Shown: positions 43,707 through 57,233 of the stretch, piece by piece
How positions within the stretch are numbered: the first letter of the stretch is position 1
Layout of the letters: each line of letters opens with the position of its first letter
Assembly: GCA_003956705.1 (NCBI GenBank)
Contig: QZCP01000004.1
Coordinates: forward strand, 1-64,000
Source of the DNA: Brevipalpus yothersi
Taxonomy: Eukaryota; Arthropoda; Arachnida; Trombidiformes; Tenuipalpidae
Reading direction: 5' to 3'
Length of the DNA stretch: 64,000 nucleotides
Notes under the pieces: generated by a model
What the model was told of the DNA's origin: nothing
Databases searched by the model: none
The model's input: the letters and a program-made list of their open reading frames with translations, nothing else
Made by a program: the position numbers and the translations under genes

Positions 43707-46700
43707 ATGATGAATCGAAAGTTACACTTGAGTCTAGTTTTATTTTATTGCATCTTGATGGCAATTCAAGCCGTAAAAGGTGGTTTTTTGAAAGGTTTAT
43801 TAGTACTATTTGGGGTCTACCTTTGTACCGGTGGATGGGATTTTGTCAAGATTGTGTTTGCCACACTTCCTCGTGATGCAAAGTAAGAATACTATTATTT
43901 TATAGTCAACTAAAAATATATATAAATATACATCTTCTCTCACTCACTCACTTCATCAACAAATGATCCTTATGTAGATCAATGTGTCAGATGAGTTGCT
44001 CATTTTGCTCATCATCAACTTTCATATTTTGAAAGCTGTATAGCTTGTCGTGATTCATTCATCGATGTCAACTCTCATCCCTCTTTCAATCGCCCTCATT
44101 TTTTCTCCTCTTCATCTTTTTTTTTTGTTTTCATTCTACAGAAGTCTCATGCGTCTCATCAAAACCAAAATAGCATTAAATATACTCCGGCGAAAAAATT
44201 CAACTGTACCTCAGCTATTCCTAGAAACTGTCCGAAAACATCCCAACAGACCGGCAATATTGTATGAAGATGTTGTGTGGACATTCAAAGATTTAGATGA
44301 ATATTCTAATCGTGTTGCCAATTGTTTTCGAGGTATGGACTACCATCATGGCCAAGAAGTGGCTCTCTTCATGGAGTCTAGACCAGAATTCATTGGCATA
44401 TGGTTGGGATTAGCAAAAGCCGGAATAGTAACAGCACTGATCAATGCTAATCTCCGCTTAGACACATTAATACATTCCATAACGGTTGTTAATTGTAGAG
44501 CAGTTATATTCTCATCCGATCTTGCTGGTGGTGAGTACAGCTAATTGCTCATTTCTATTTCTTTCTTTCTCTACCTCTCTCTCCTTCTCTTTCCGTTCTG
44601 TATGGCTAATGGCAGGGTCGACACCGTGAAAGACTCGATCATGATTAATGCATGTATGCATGCAGTAACGTTGTTTGAAGAACTGCTTTTCTTATACACA
44701 TTCCAAGATTGCTGGAGTGAGTCTATATTTGAGGCTAAGCTTCAAGGTTAGGTTGGGTCAAGTTTTATTAGGTTAGGTTGAATAGTTGCAGCGTTGAATC
44801 AAAGATACAAATGATCTTTCTGCAATCTTGTTTTTGAACAAGTCATGATCGAGTGTACATTGTAGGGGCATCTGCCAGCTACCGTTATATTCTTCTTCAC
44901 TGGGCTTTCAGAATCTTGTTTTAAAACTTTTGCCGCTCTTCTAATCCGTTTACAGCAATCGAAGAAATTGCACCATCTTTGAGCAAAGCTCGATCTGGAA
45001 TGGGTTATTTCTGCTTAGGTGATTACAACTCGGACTCGTTTCCAGTCAAATCGTTAAATAAATTATTAGATGAAAGTCCAACTTCTCTTCCTCCGACTAT
45101 CTGGAAAGGAAACTTCCACGGTTAGTAAACTCACTTTTTTCTCAGAATTGTTCCTTTACCGTTCTCATTTTGAATGAAAAAACCGCCTCTCTCCCTCTCA
45201 GATCGTCTTTTTTATATTTCCACCTCTGGAACAACTGGCTTACCAAAGGCAGCTATAATTAAGCATTCTCGTTATTTTTGGATGGGAGCCGCATTGCGAA
45301 ATATGATTGGCTTTCATCATCAGGAAACAATATACACCTGCATCCCTCTCTATCATTTAGCTGGAGGCTGTTTGGGCACATGTCAATGCATAGTTTTCGG
45401 TGACACTATTGCAATCAGACAGAAATTTTCTGCATCTAAATTTTGGGATGACTGCATAAAATACAGATGTACCGTAAGTTGATTTACTTATCTTGAATAC
45501 TGAAACTATCATCGTGCACATGTATTTTCGATTCAGTTCAAAAAAATCAATATACCTGAAATGCTGACATAAAATTTTTGACCTTCACCTCAGGCTGCGC
45601 AATATATCGGCGAAATATGTAGATATCTTCTGGCCCAGCCAAAAAAGCCAGTGGATGGTCAACATCAAGTTCGTCTAATGTTCGGCAATGGGTTGAGACC
45701 AAAGATTTGGCGACGATTCACGGAAAGATTCAATATCAAGCAAGTAGGAGAGTTCTATGGGTCCACTGAGGGAAATGCTAATGTCAGTAAGTATCTGATT
45801 TTGACCTCAACCTTCATTATCACTGATCATATCGATGGCCATATTGATGGCTAATCGCTGTTTTGCTGGTTGGACAAATGTTTGAGAAACAGGAAAGATT
45901 ATTTGCCTGGAGCTCCATCAATGAGGCTGCTCTCGATCAGAAACGAGTTATGAATAGGAGGAAATGGCTAGAAAAGTATCATTCGTCAGTTTATGGAAAG
46001 AGTACATCTCTCCTGTCCTCTTTTTATTCCGTTTTTTTCCTCATGCCTATTGTCACTGAGATACGCTTAGAATATGTTTAACAATTGAAAGCTAAAATTT
46101 TGACTCGTTGGGAGCCGAGCTGTCATATCCTCGTTCTCATGCGAACATCATTTTTTCACTCATTAGATCACAATTGAAGGATTGCCATTTCACTCAAAAT
46201 GAAATCATTGCTTCCTCTGAGTTTTGGCCTCTTCTTCCAACATTTCGTGCTGATGCTCATTTTTAATCTCATTTTTTTCCAGTTAATGTGGACAATAAGG
46301 AAGGTTCTTGTGGTTTCATATCTCGAATCATTCCAGCAGTCTATCCTGTCGCTTTAATTAAGATAGATGAACAGACAAATGAGCCAGTTCGTGATGAAGA
46401 TGGCCTTTGTGTTGCCTGTCAAGGTGATGAGTGTGGGGAATTCGTTGGAAAAATTATCGAATCGGATCCGTCCAGGGCTTTTGATGGTTATGTTGATGGG
46501 GAAGCCAGTAAGAAGAAAATAATTCGAGACGTCTTCCAGAAGGGAGACAAAGCCTTCCTGTCAGGTGATCTTTTGTACATCGATAGACTAGGATATCTTT
46601 ATTTCAAGGATCGTACCGGTGATACCTTCCGATGGAAAGGTGAGAATGTTTCCACCTCGGAAGTTGAGGCTGTAATCAGCAACCTACTCGGTCTAGCGGA

Positions 46701-47034
46701 TTGTGTTGTTTTTGGTGTTGAGATACCAGGATGTGAAGGCAAAGCTGGTATGGTCGTGATCGCAGGCAACGAAAATGATACTAATTTAACCGAACTTTTA
46801 CATAAAATGCAAAAAGTTCTGCCTTCATTCTCGATTCCAGTCATCGTGAGACTTGTGGAAAAACTAGAAGCCACTGGCACCTTTAAGCTCACTAAAACCA
46901 ACTTCTATAAAGAGGGATATGATCCAAATAAAGTCAAAGACCCCCTCCTCTATCTTGATTCAAGGCAAAATAAATATCTTCACCTTGATCAAACCACCTA
47001 TGAGGCCATCAATGAGGGTCGTATAAGGTTTTAA
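43707..47034 (+). CDS. Long-chain fatty acid transport protein / very-long-chain acyl-CoA synthetase (SLC27)
   Basis: AMP-forming acyl-CoA ligase of the FATP family that couples fatty-acid uptake to activation at the ER or plasma membrane. Six exons: 43707-43882, 44142-44530, 44956-45120, 45202-45473, 45594-45786, 46283-47034 (TAA), 648 residues. The N-terminal hydrophobic segment is LSLVLFYCILMAIQAV. Exon 2 has FKDLDEYSNRVANCFRG and FIGIWLGLAKAGIVTALINA. Exon 4 has the P-loop-like AMP-binding motif YISTSGTTGLPKAAIIKHSR and FSASKFWDDCIKYRCT. Exon 5 has EFYGSTEGN. Exon 6 carries the FATP signature region DRTGDTFRWKGENVSTSEVE. Length and motifs match FATP1/FATP4 closely, so I favour the A1/A4 branch, without choosing. 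All catalytic motifs are present. Confidence 0.95.
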
Positions 47035-50000
47035 AGTGAAATTATTAATTGTAACGGATCACAGCGATCCTTGTCAATTTTTTTCCCTGTGATAAACTGT
47101 TCCAATGGCTGGAATGTGTACTTAGCGGAAACTTACCGTCATATAAAAGAACTTAGCTCATCTTCATCGCTGAGAGATTTTTCACCGTCGTTTTTGCTTT
47201 GTGAACACTTTTTGATAATATTGGATAAAATATAAATTTATAATTATGGTCCATCTATTCTTATACTTTTCCATGTGCAATGATCATTGTTGATTTTCAT
47301 TTGTCCAATCAAAGGAAAATAAAAATACTAAATTTCATCTCATTATCTATGCATTTTCATGCTTATTTGACCTTTTAACATCACCCCCCATCCAGCTACA
47401 AGCTTGGGTGTATCAATCATCGGAACAAGGGGAAGGGAAAGAGAGAAAGAGCGTTAGGAATGAGGAAAGAAATCATTATTTGATGGTCAACTGAACAGCA
47501 ATCAATAAGAGGATCAAATCTAGTGATAGTTTGCATGTGTATATTTTGCTGATGAAGGACGAAAAATTTCTCCTCCTCATTTTTTTCTCTCTCTCTCCAA
47601 GGCCTGGAGTCCACTTGGGGTGACTATTTAAGCAACATCTTTTCCTCCAACAGGTAACATTTGACTCGGACCTTTAAGCCGGGAGCTGACGGGAGGTGAT
47701 CATGACCTGATCTGAAGACCTATCAAAAAGAGCAAATTCATTACTACGTTCTCTCTCTCTCACTCACATTCATTGAATCGATCTCTGATAAGTTGATTTG
47801 AAAAATTACCTCAAGGGTTTTCCAACAAACTCGTAAGTATTCTTGACATGAAACAAAAGGACTGGCCAATTGAGCTTTTTTGAATTGACTCAAGAAGAGG
47901 TCCATTAAGCAGATTCTCAGTGTTTACCCAGGAATAACAAAGGAAAAAAAGGAAAGAAAATAGATAATTTCAAGTTCATATGTCTATTTTTGACAATTCA
48001 CCTTGATCGATCCGCTTATGAATTGGAGAGATATTTCTAATGTAATTTGATCATCTTCAATCATGATGATCACATCGAGTCTGACGAGTATACAGCCATA
48101 GGCTTGTCGGGAGAGTCATAATTTCCTGCTGTTTAAGTTCTTTTTGAACCTAATCTTTCGGAAAGGACGGAAATTTAAGGACAGTTTCAATGAACTTGTC
48201 TAAGTTATTGAGAATTATCGATGGGTAGAGAAAATTTCATTCTTCCGAAAAGCGAGACCAAGAGCGTTAGAACTTGCAGCCAACTTTCGATTCATGGTAC
48301 AAGATGCACTTGCTACTATCCATTTTCTTATTCAATTTATTGAATTGATTGATTCGGTGTGGAAACAATTTATTATGCTTCTCAAAATAAACTACTAAAC
48401 TCAAGTTGCTCGAAGGGTTTGACTATTATCACTGTTAACAATTTTTTACATTACAGTTGACAAAACAATCGTGTAGACCGTCGAATTGCCTTTTAATCAT
48501 GTTCACACGAATGACATCGCCGTTCGGCTCGGTTTGGCCGTGAAATTGGCATTACAGTTAGCTAGCGGAGAAAAATCAGTTCGTTCCTCTTTACACCGCG
48601 CACAAACTTTTCAAATGTTTTCAGATATAACATCGAATTCTCGACTTTTTCAGGGAAATTTTTGAATTCTCTGTAACATAAAGTATCATAAAATTTTTCT
48701 TTTTGCTTCCCTAAAACGAAAACTTCATCAGGAAAAAAATAATTGGTTTAAAAAAGAACAAATTTCCCTTAACAACATCAACAAGGACTCCACAATCATG
48801 ATTCTATGTTCAATATCTTGTGAATTTATTGATATACATTGTAATCAGAGAATTCGTAGATTTCTTTGGGCTGTTTTGAGAAAATTCTGTTTCAAGGTCA
48901 GAAAAAAGTTCTTATCTGATCAAGGCTACGATTGACATATTCGCAAAATGATAGTTCATAAGCTGGGCTAAATTCTAACAAATTTGATCAACTAAGAATC
49001 GGGCCTGGGAAGATATTTTTCAAGATCAAAGTCTTCCTCTGAATAAGGAAAACATACAGATGCATTTTTTCTTTCACAACATGTTTCTCTTGCTCAAATG
49101 GTGGATGCTCATGAGATAGGTCACTAAAGGCCACTAGTCTTGTGCTATCTGTGAAAATGTCCAAAAATTTTAGAGTAACGAGCTAATTACAATATGTCGG
49201 GTTTTCCCGGATTTCACTTCACCTGAACTCTCCTCGGTATTTTTCTTCTTCAATTTCTTTCTACACGGAATGTATTGAACTGTGTTAAGAGTCAAGTGAA
49301 ATGAAGTCAAAGAAAACTCATGTTGCCAATGGCCCTTCACATATTCCGTGTCTATTCCGGTTTCATTGAGAAAGAGAGAGAATGACGTTATTGCGTGTTT
49401 TCTGTTTTGCGGTCTTTCTACCCCAGGATTGCCCAAACTTGCCCTCGGGCATGTTTCCAGTGGTTTCAGGGTGGAGATGCAAGCAACCAAACTGTGGACT
49501 CTATTTCGAATGCTATACTCATGAGAATTTCGGCGATAAAAGTGATACAAATGATAAAAAAACATTGGCGGGAAAAAAGGAAGAATTGCACTCTCATTTA
49601 CAAAACGGAAAACGACTATGATGAAATATGACAAATTTTTACTCAACCATTTTCTCTTGATGAATAATAAGCTCAAACTCGAAAATTGAGCTGTTGTCTC
49701 TGCATCAGAGTATTTTCCAACATTTCCGCTCCCTATGTATGATAGACCAATAAAATTCTCTGTTCATGAATTCTCGATTAGATAATCAGTTTCCTACCTC
49801 TGACAATTGTGAGAGTTTGTTAGCATGAATTTTGACACCTAAAGTCAGTTGAATGATAAATTGAAAGAATCACTCAATCGAAAAGAGTGAACAGAATGCT
49901 CTTAATATGATACTTTATCAGTTAAACGGAAATAACTCAGGTTGTTTCCTCGAACCAAGATAGTGTTCTATTGCGATTGAATTTTGTTCAGGGTGATATC

Positions 50001-52766
50001 AGATACAATTTCCGGTGGAACAATCGTGAGGAGTATTATCACTTCGTGTCTCATAGCAAGACAATTTCTCATCGAAACTCTATAATTTGGGATTTTCCAA
50101 TGTCTTTCCATATTTTTTTCTCGTTAATTAACATTTTCAGCATTTTTTCAATTGACTTGATTTCTTGAAAAACTGAGAATTACTTTGCGAAACTTTGAGG
50201 TGCCACTTGTGTCCTCTGGTGGACAGGTAAAAATTGAAATTTAATCATTATCAAATGAATAAACTTGATTATTTTTCTATTCTATAAGATCGAAAATTTC
50301 AATTCCAGATGATGGAAAAAAATTTCTTCAAATCATGGGCATTCTGAATTTTTGTTTTAGCAAATTGAATCGTTTTCTCGGTCAAAATTCTACAAATTTT
50401 CTCTCTTTTTTCCTGATACCGAGCTCAAACTACAGGTAAAAGTTGTTGACGAAGAGGGATGTACAATCATCATCGATTTTAGCCGGAAGTTAATTATCAC
50501 TGATTCATAAGATAATCAGATCTGACTCATACATGGTCCTGAAATTGAAAATGAAATCATAACTGATCATAATACAATGTAGTGGAGTAGATAATCTCGT
50601 CAAATCGAAGTGGGAAGTTTCTGGAATCATAATCTGATGATCTTTGCTAAAACTAAATATAACTTTTTTTAGTTAATCTATTCTCTCCTCTGAGTCTGAG
50701 AAGACTTGCTCTCTCCAATAAATGATCAGAGAAAATTTTACAAATTGTTTTTCTCATTAAAAAGAGTAAACGTTTTTGGATCCATATGCTAAAAGCTTGT
50801 TTCGAGCAGAAATAATCATTTCCTTATTAGCTCGTTCAACAGAATATATCAAGAATATTCACCAATGTCAGATCTTCAAGGCTTTGGTAAGCCTCATAAA
50901 ATCAGCCTCATTTCCATTTCAATCACTGGCTCGATAAAACTCGACCATCGAACATTGTCATGATCGAATGGAAGCAAAATGAAGCCTCATGTGACTGGAT
51001 CCATTGGAATGGCCAAATCGAACTTTAAAGTAGACCGCCATTCACAAATGCTCAGATATTCTGATGATGTAGGTAAGAGCATCGGAAAGGGCAAGTGTCA
51101 TCAGGAATACGGAAGACTTCGCTATTGAACATCCATTTTAGAGAAATGTGATTAGTCTCTCGAATAATTAATTTATCGGGATATGAGGGCCACAACTTGA
51201 AGAATTGTCTGAGAGAATCTTGTAGGATATATGAGTAGAGAAATTGAACATCATTTTATTTGCTTGTGTCCAGTAGAAGTGCACCATATTGTAACTTGTT
51301 GCATTGGTCGTCGATGGTCAGTAACAGATCGTTCTTACAGTAGAAGTAGAAGAGAGCTCAGTTTCATTCATCAAGTTTGATTGTCCTTCGATTCTTGTGA
51401 TCGTTCAGGAAAAAAGAGTGAAGATAAATAAATCTTGAAGACGATCGCTTAACTGGTAAGTAAACGTGTTAAATTCTGGTTTATTTTTATATCGATATCT
51501 TCTCTCAAGTCCCTCAGGCAAGTGCCTCTTGTGTATATGTAGAGTGACCAGAAGTTATGCTTTTTGCACAATCATCTTGCTAATAATCTTCCATCTTATT
51601 TTCTGTGTACATAGATAAATATGTTTGGAGTTGATCTCTGTTAATCAACACCAAAGACCTCGAGTAAGAAGCCCACCAAAAGCCCCTCATCTTCAAGGTT
51701 TCCAACTTTCAACAAGCCACTTGATTAACCCATCAACATCTTCTCTGGTTTCCCCAGCAAACATTCTCATCTATTACCAATCAAATGGGTAGGCAAGATC
51801 TATTTTATCTTGAACATTCCTTTCTTTCTCCCTCCAAATCAAATACACAAGCTTATTCTCATCATCATCTAAGTTAAGTTAGACTAAAGTTAGACTTAAC
51901 TTTAAGTTAACACGCACCAAAAAAATATAAATATTTACATTTTTTTATCACAACAATTTTGAAATGTGTGAATATCTTTTCAAGTTATGCTTTAATTTTT
52001 GCATGTATCTTATGTTTTCACTACCTTAACCACCGACATCTCATCAGCACATTTTCCCTCATTACCTCGAAACCGAAAAAAGATCACAGGTAAGCTTTTC
52101 CACATGTAGATTAAGGTTTTGCACACTCACAAAATGATTACATTCAGCGTGAATTGCATTTGCAATCAATTACAATCCACAAGTGTTGAATGTGATTGAT
52201 ATTCATAAGAAGGTCTCTGACATTCTCTTCTCTCTGTTATGTTTGTGCAGTAGTAGTTGTCACCGCCTTCATCCTGATTTGATTGATTTGAGATTGTGAC
52301 TTTTTGAACCAAAAATAATGAAAATCAATGTAACACACCCCATTCTAGTAGTCTTTTTGTTTTTCTAATGCTACAGTAATCGAAACAGTTCGAACAAGAG
52401 ATTAAATCTCATTTATCTTGTCTTCTCTGGCTTGCTCAGTTATTGCTGTAGATATGATTTTTTTGTACGCCCATTAGAATAATTTTTTGAGTTCAAATGA
52501 CCTACCATTTGATGATGAGACTCTGAATGTGAATTGAACAAAAAATCATAGTGCTACTGATCATATACTGATCACATTAATTCAGTGAGGGACCTCAGAA
52601 CATATGGAAACTTAATTGTTGTAAGCTGATTCATGTCAAGTTGTTCCTTAATCTTTGTTCTTCTTAGATCGCTCTTACTGCTACTCTTGTTGAATCGATT
52701 TTCTTACGGTTGATATGGGTTACTTGAGATACATTTCTTGATTGTTCTTCTCATCCTCTCTATCAG
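47035..52766. other. 5.7-kb stretch without a recognisable gene
   Basis: The largest gene-free interval in the window. It begins with the SLC27 3' UTR; an AATAAA lies at 47318-47323. A short CT tract lies at about 47586-47600. Frames such as 49170-49676 (-) and 49382-49621 (+) overlap on opposite strands and look like chance. The right third probably contains the first exon(s) and promoter of the cytochrome b561 gene, whose first visible exon starts within a codon. I see no tRNA or repeat family. Confidence 0.5.
47318..47323 (+). terminator. Possible polyadenylation signal of the SLC27 gene
   Basis: AATAAA 284 bases after the stop codon. Confidence 0.4.
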
Positions 52767-53693
52767 ACGATCCAAAGAGCCGTGACGAATTGCAAAGGTT
52801 GATCAACGAAGGAGACGAAAGAATGGAGACAGAAGATATCGGTCCCCAGAAACTCAAGACTTTTCAAACTCTTTTCATGGTCTCTCAAGTGACCGGACTA
52901 TTGACCATAATATTAACCATCGTATGGGTATACAAATTTTTCGATGGACTTGGATTTGATGATCCCAACAAAGAATTCAACTTTCATCCAATTCTTATGA
53001 TTGTTGCATTTCTCTACATGAACGGGAATTCAATACTGATCTACCGTTACATGCGAAAGAAGCCCAAGCCCTTATTGAAATGGATCCACTCATCTCTACA
53101 TGGTATTAATGTCCTCATCATCGGCTTCGCTCTCTTTGCAGTGATCGATTATCATAATCGAGCAAAAATTCCGAACTTTTACTCAGTCCACAGTTGGCTT
53201 GGGATTGCCATATCAGTCATCTATGGTCTACAATCCCTTGGAAGTTTTGCAATTTTCATGAAACCAGGAGCCTCAGATTCAATTCGAAAAATGACTCTAC
53301 CTCTGCATGTCTTTGGTGGACTTTCCCTTTTCTTTCTCTCCGTGGGTATGTCTGGTTGATAAATGTTCTCTCTTTCATCAAATCAGTTTCATTTGACATT
53401 ATCTTTACACTTTCCAGCGACTATTCTGATGGGATTTACTGAGAAAATGATCTTCAAATACAAGAAGTAAGTGATTGTTCCTATCTCCGTTTCAAATATG
53501 TCATCATGAAATTATTATTTTCTTCAGGGAGTATGCCGCTCGAGAATCTGTGGGAATATATGTCAATTTCATCGGAATATTTGCAGTTCTTCATGCTTTT
53601 CTTGTTGGATACATGATGTACGATCAAGAATTCAAGCGGAGGCCTTTGCCAGAAGATCGAGCAGGGAATCAGACCATTGCCATGACAGATTAG
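52767..53693 (+). CDS. Cytochrome b561, transmembrane ascorbate-dependent reductase
   Basis: Six-helix di-haem protein moving electrons from ascorbate across membranes. Visible exons: 52767-53345, 53418-53466, 53528-53693 (TAG). Four haem-ligand histidines sit where the family has them: FNFHPILMI, SSLHGINVL, YSVHSWLG and LPLHVFGG. Helices include FMVSQVTGLLTIILTIVWVY, LMIVAFLYMNGNSILIYR and a last one with GIYVNFIGIFAVLHAFLVGY. The first visible exon follows a TATCAG acceptor and begins mid-codon with DDPKSRDELQRLINEGDER, so an upstream coding exon with the start may exist; I could not place it with confidence. Otherwise translation could begin at the in-frame ATG at 52823, giving 245 residues. 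Confidence 0.9.
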
Positions 53694-54642
53694 AATCTCT
53701 ATATATATATGGACTCGAGAGAGCAGAAACGCGACAGACTTTTTGAGAAAAACCGATGATAATTTTTGCCCTGAAGATGCTCTTAATTTTATCAATCCCA
53801 TCGCTTGATTATGAAACCATTGTTTTTTGTTATTGGTTGACCTTGGTTCCATTCATCATTCTAAATTGGATCAAAATGTTCCACTCGATCTTGAGATCGA
53901 ATTTTTTTACCACATATCTTGTTGACTTTTCAACATAAAGAATTTTTCGGTGGATTGTGATGTGATAAAAATTCCAGATTGAATCATAATCTTGGGAAGT
54001 GTTCTGATTCTCTTGATTATCGGAATATGATCTCATCTATCAATCCAAAGAGGAGCTTGAGGTTCATCGGGAGCCTCGCTATTCTTTTTCAATTTCTCTC
54101 TGCAGATGTGAAGACGTTGGTGTTTTAAAATTTTGCATTGCGAGCTGTAAAATTTTTGGTAAAGATACTATCCTTCGATGAGAGAATAGTTGAAATGCCG
54201 GAGAAGCTCGAGACCTCAACAATGTACCATAGATAGTAGATAGTAGATGAGATTCAATTCACATTCATATCTCAGATGCATCGGCCTCGAATCGATAAAA
54301 TATTACACAATTATGAGAGGGAAATTGGGTGAGTTGATTTCACAGTATAACGTTCTGGAAAAAAAAATTTAATTTTGGCGAATTATTACGAAACATTCAG
54401 AATGAATTAGAGTAGAAGCATATTCATGAGATCGTGTTTAAACATTACGATATCAAATAAGATTGGTTTGAATAACTTCCCAATTATGCTAGTGAAGTTG
54501 GTGGGTTCAGAGTCATTATTTCAATGAGTAACGTCTGTTGGAAAAAATACACAATTTACAAATTATGCGCGCAAAAATTAAGGAGAAGGAAAGTAAGAAA
54601 AAAATTAAAAAAGTTCCTTGGAAGACAAAAACAAAACAAGCA
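53694..54642. other. Convergent intergenic gap, cytochrome b561 to FN3 receptor
   Basis: About 950 bases between two 3' ends, AT-rich, with a TATATATATA run at 53701-53710. No supported gene. Confidence 0.5.
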
Positions 54643-56152
54643 CTATACACGATGAAAAGTAAAAAAATCATTGGCTGGTGTACTAGAATCATCATCATGA
54701 TGCACGTCAGCTTTACAGAAAACACTAGAAGGTTGTGGCTGTGAAGATGTTGAAGGTTGGGGTTGAGAGTTAATCGAGTCGATAAGAGCCTGATTTTGAT
54801 TCGATGAGGGAGTAATCGGTTGTATTAATTGTTGATTATTACTAGAGCTTTCAAACTCATGAAAATTGTTCGATGTATGATGAGTTCGACCAAATGTTCG
54901 TATCGGAGGGGGTGGTGCTCCTCCTTGTGGTCTTGGTGGTAGGGTTGGAAAAGTATCTGGTCCTCCTTTCTGGTGGACCGGAAGTGTACCATAGGGAGAA
55001 GGAAAATCTTCACCCTCCTCTCTTATTGGCCCTTGCTGTTGTGCCCAGAGCATACTTGGAACTGGTGGCCTGGCCATTAAAGGTTTACTTCGATCCCCAT
55101 GGTCACTGTATCGGAGGGAAAGTGAACTCTCTTCCGATAATCCGCTTTGTCCGTGACTTGGTGATTGGGCACCATTGATGTATTGAAAATTTTTCGATGG
55201 ACTTTGTGGAACAAATTGAACTCGTATCAATTGGGCTTTGATTTCTTCACACTTTAGATAGACATAGGAAAAAGCGCATACTATCACCACAATAGTCACA
55301 GCAATGGTGATGGGTATTACAAAAGCTGAGCTCAAATATGGAGGCACTTTTCGATCATCCCGTTCGTAGCTACTTCTATCAGCGAAACTTCTTTCCACTG
55401 TTATCGATTAGAGAGAAACAATCATGATATTAGTTTAATTAGGTACATTTCCTTTGAGATTTGCGATCAACAGAGGAAGAGGATCACTCGAATGACTCAC
55501 CTATGTTGCTACCACCCAGTGTTGCTATGAATATTGACTCACTGGGCTTACTTGAGCTACCCGCGACCATGCTTTGGAGACTAATTTCGTAAAGTGTTCC
55601 AGGCATCAGATTTGATAGTTCATATTCATTGCGTTCTGGAGCCGGGAATACTTTGTGTAACCAGGAAGAGGTTTCAGTTCTGTACATGAGAGTATATTCT
55701 GGATGCAAAGAAACCGAGGACAAAATTATAATTTACAATAAAAAACGTTTCTATCAGCTGATTGTGAATCAGAAATTCTGATGTGATAATTTTCATCCTT
55801 TTCAATCACTTGAATACAATACACTTACGATTAATTTTCTCAGAATCTCCTGCACCCACCCATTTAATTATAAGACTATTCTCTCTACTTTCGACCGATC
55901 GAATGGAGGGAGGTCTTGGGGGAAGATCTGTAAGACAAAGAGAGGGAATACAAAGGATAGTGAGACATTTTCAACATGAAATGAAAGAAATGGGACTGCT
56001 TATTGTCCAATGATTAATGGAAAACAAAAGCGTTCAGCTCATTTCAACTCGTACTGACCTGAGATGGATGATGAGTAAACCGAACAATGATTGACGAGCA
56101 TCACCAAAATAAGTGATATCAAAACATTCATCATTTGATCGATTTTGGCCAT
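54643..56152 (-). CDS. Small type I membrane protein with one fibronectin III domain
   Basis: A 381-residue protein from four exons on the minus strand: 56152-56059, 55927-55829, 55698-55501, 55397-54643. Exon 1 is a signal peptide (MAKIDQMMNVLISLILVMLV). Exons 2-3 form one fibronectin type III domain: LPPRPPSIRSVESRENSLII, IKWVGAGDSEKIN, QYTLMYRTETSSW, then YELSNLMPGTLYEISLQSMV, which contains the typical L-x-P-x-T-x-Y core. Exon 4 has a juxtamembrane region, a transmembrane helix (FVIPITIAVTIVVIVCAFSY) and a Pro/Ser/Gln-rich cytoplasmic tail with PPRPQGGAPPPPIRTFG, a likely SH3 or WW ligand. Full adhesion receptors of this type (Dscam, neogenin, sidekick) carry many Ig/FN3 repeats; here the signal peptide leads straight into a single FN3. 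Not recognised as a named gene. Confidence 0.75.
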
Positions 56153-57003
56153 CTTGAGCAATTATGACCCTTTCTTTCGGTTGTTTTTCCAGCTATTTTC
56201 ACACAATGATCATCTAACTAAACAAATACATTTCTTGAGAGAAGAAATCAAGCCTAACCCAAGAAGAAAGACACAGACTTAAAGGAACCAAACACAGTGT
56301 ATAGGGAGAGAGAAACACCTTTGCTCTTGTGAGTATGTGAGTATGTGAAAGAGAGAAGATCAATGACTCATGAGCCTGCTTTCAATGCTTTTCTCTCGGT
56401 TTAAAGGGACAGAGTATGTCCGATAGGATTCAACATCGCGACTATATTCTCATCTGCTCTGTCTTCTACTATAGTACCTTCCAAATTTTTGAGCCAGCTT
56501 TCGGCCGACTTTCAGTAGCCCCATGTTTTTGTGGACCTCTCTCTCTCTCTCNNNNNNNNNNNNNNNNNNNNNNNNNNNNNNNNNNNNNNNNNNNNNNNNN
56601 NNNNNNNNNNNNNNNNNNNNNNNNNNNNNNNNNNNNNNNNNNNNNNNNNNNNNNNNNNNNNNNNNNNNNNNNNNNNNNNNNNNNNNNNNNNNNNNNNNNN
56701 NNNNNNNNNNNNNNNNNNNNNNNNNNNNNNNNNNNNNNNNNNNNNNNNNNNNNNNNNNNNNNNNNNNNNNNNNNNNNNNNNNNNNNNNNNNNNNNNNNNN
56801 NNNNNNNNNNNNNNNNNNNNNNNNNNNNNNNNNNNNNNNNNNNNNNNNNNNNNNNNNNNNNNNNNNNNNNNNNNNNNNNNNNNNNNNNNNNNNNNNNNNN
56901 NNNNNNNNNNNNNNNNNNNNNNNNNNNNNNNNNNNNNNNNNNNNNNNNNNNNNNNNNNNNNNNNNNNNNNNNNNNNNNNNNNNNNNNNNNNNNNNNNNNN
57001 NNN

Positions 57004-57042
<39 letters not shown>

Positions 57043-57233
57043 TTTCTCGAAGCTCTCATTTCCGAACAGGAAATGGACTGGAGAAGTAAGAAGAACACGG
57101 TTTCTCTGGCTCTTTCTCTTTTTCCTTCTTTTTCAGGCAACAATAGAGAATCGAGAGTTCTAAGATGCGAACCAAGATTCGATGTTCTATTGGTTTCGAG
57201 GATATTCACACAGGTGTAAGAGACGCGGTGCAT
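56153..57233. other. Upstream of FN3 receptor, with assembly gap
   Basis: Holds the presumed promoter of the FN3 receptor, a CT repeat and the 452-base run of N. Frames called across the N run are artefacts. Any gene hidden in the gap cannot be judged. Confidence 0.5.
56539..57040. repeat. CT microsatellite interrupted by an assembly gap (N 56552-57003)
   Basis: CT repeat enters the gap on the left (56539-56551) and leaves it on the right (57004-57040), so the gap is most simply an unresolved long CT array. Confidence 0.9.

Noticed and set aside
44744..44780. TTAGG-like telomeric units (AAGGTTAGGTTGGG and TTAGGTTAGGTTG) in an SLC27 intron
   Set aside because: Only two or three units; too short to call an interstitial telomere array.
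49170..49676. 168-codon minus ORF and overlapping plus ORFs near 49.4 kb
   Set aside because: Overlapping open frames on opposite strands, no domain, no ATG-plus-splice support; likely chance.
56416..57233. Long ORFs spanning the run of N
   Set aside because: Artefacts of translating N and the CT repeat.
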